A DNA stretch of 42,908 bases from the NCBI RefSeq assembly GCF_002154575.1, contig NZ_MUBA01000272.1, positions 1 through 42,908 on the forward strand, given 5' to 3'. The translations under genes were made by a program, and so were the position numbers. Below, piece after piece: positions 42,345 to 42,908 of the stretch. Origin of the DNA: Streptomyces bobili. Its GTDB lineage: Bacteria > Actinomycetota > Actinomycetes > Streptomycetales > Streptomycetaceae. The notes under the pieces are model-generated. The model saw only the letters and a list, made by a program, of their open reading frames with translations, was not told the DNA's origin and did not search any database. Within the stretch, counting starts at the first letter, position 1; each line of letters begins with the position of its first letter.

Positions 42345-42908
42345 ATGTCACTCGCCCGCGTCCACAACTTCTCCATCTCGCTCGACGGCTTCGCCACCGG
42401 TGAGGGTCAGAGCCTCGACGCGCCGTTCGGCCACGCCGGCGAACGGTTGCACGAGTGGATGTTCGCCACCCGGTGGTGGCACGAGATGACCGACCGGCCC
42501 GGCGGGACCAGCGGCCTCGACGACGCCTACGTACGGCAGTTCACGCCCGGCATCGGTGCCGAGATCATGGGCGCGGGAAAGTTCGGCCACCCCGGCTGGC
42601 ACGGGGACCCGCAGTGGAAGGGGTGGTGGGGTGCCAACCCGCCCTTCCACACCCCGGCCTTCGTCCTCACCCATCACCCCCGCCCCTCGATCGAGATGGA
42701 GGGCGGCACGACGTTCCACTTCCTCGACACCTCCCCCGCCGAGGCGCTCCGGACGGCCCGTGAGGCCGCGGGCGGCCAGGACGTACGTATCGGTGGCGGG
42801 CCCAGCACGATCCGCGACTTCCTCGCCGCCGGACTCATCGACCACCTGCACGTCGTGGTGGTCCCGCTCCTGCTCGGCCGGGGCGTACGCCTCTGGGACG
42901 GCCTGGAG
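42345..42908 (+). CDS. dihydrofolate reductase / RibD C-terminal-family protein (3' end outside window)
   Basis: The ATG at 42345 follows AAAGGAG at nine bases. The visible 188 residues include VHNFSISLDGFATG at the start, a middle with HPRPSIEMEGGTTFHFLD, and the NADPH-binding stretch VRIGGGPSTIRDFLAAGLID followed by LHVVVVPLLLGRGVRLWDG. This is the DHFR-like fold of RibD_C proteins common in actinomycetes, many annotated as dihydrofolate reductase family with unknown substrate. The gene continues past the window end. Confidence 0.9.
   Translation, partial: MSLARVHNFSISLDGFATGEGQSLDAPFGHAGERLHEWMFATRWWHEMTDRPGGTSGLDDAYVRQFTPGIGAEIMGAGKFGHPGWHGDPQWKGWWGANPPFHTPAFVLTHHPRPSIEMEGGTTFHFLDTSPAEALRTAREAAGGQDVRIGGGPSTIRDFLAAGLIDHLHVVVVPLLLGRGVRLWDGLE

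Noticed and set aside
1..42908. CRISPR array, prophage, insertion sequence or classic biosynthetic cluster
   Set aside because: No regularly spaced repeats, transposase or integrase, phage structural gene, or PKS/NRPS core was found in any frame.

Overview
The window is high-GC DNA with strong third-position GC bias, many GTG starts and GGAGG-type ribosome binding sites. Gene content (SpoIIE-type phosphatases, many TetR regulators, a cold-shock/DEAD-box pair, a GMC oxidoreductase, a secreted subtilisin) fits a chromosome of Streptomyces or a close relative. No tRNA, rRNA, CRISPR array, transposase or prophage gene is visible. It reads as an accessory stress-response and metabolic region.

Layout. 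(1) 1-6.8 kb is a redox/electrophile section. It holds an Old Yellow Enzyme (cut by the window edge), an SDR reductase and a divergent TetR that share two matching operators, then a zinc-free quinone-reductase-like enzyme, a 3-hydroxyisobutyryl-CoA hydrolase and a BBE-type FAD oxidase. (2) 7-11.2 kb has two small proteins, a DUF2254 membrane protein and a GH15 trehalase/glucoamylase-like enzyme. (3) 11.2-21.3 kb has eight consecutive minus-strand genes. In transcription order they are a small membrane protein, a fused gluconokinase/aldose 1-epimerase, a cyclase-family hydrolase, a GMC oxidoreductase, a glucose-1-dehydrogenase-like SDR, cytochrome bd oxidase (cydA, cydB) and a cation/proton antiporter. 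With the adjacent GH15 enzyme they suggest a direct glucose-oxidation route (glucan or trehalose to glucose, gluconolactone, gluconate and 6-phosphogluconate) beside a high-affinity terminal oxidase. (4) 21.5-30.1 kb has a large secreted subtilisin, a LuxR-type regulator, a PAS/GAF/SpoIIE/HATPase protein whose phosphatase domain has lost its metal ligands, and an AraC/GyrI regulator.

(5) 30.4-31.7 kb is the most unusual locus. A 123-residue protein ends in an N-x4-GGTQ-x-IT-x2-G motif. It overlaps by 4 nt a TetR-type gene whose extended N-terminus carries the same motif with the same spacing. This resembles the motif sharing of bacterial amyloid-signalling effector/receptor pairs, but here the receiving partner is a DNA-binding regulator.

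(6) 31.9-35.1 kb has a saccharopine-dehydrogenase-like protein divergent from a TetR gene, then an APH-fold kinase. (7) 35.1-39.5 kb has an AT-rich repeat-bearing intergenic region, a GtrA-like membrane ORF with an antisense-overlapping tail, and a minus-strand cold-adaptation group (cold-shock protein, DEAD-box helicase, CBS protein, small conserved protein). (8) 39.6-42.9 kb has an MFS exporter, an intact membrane-bound SpoIIE/PP2C phosphatase and a DHFR/RibD-like protein cut by the window end.
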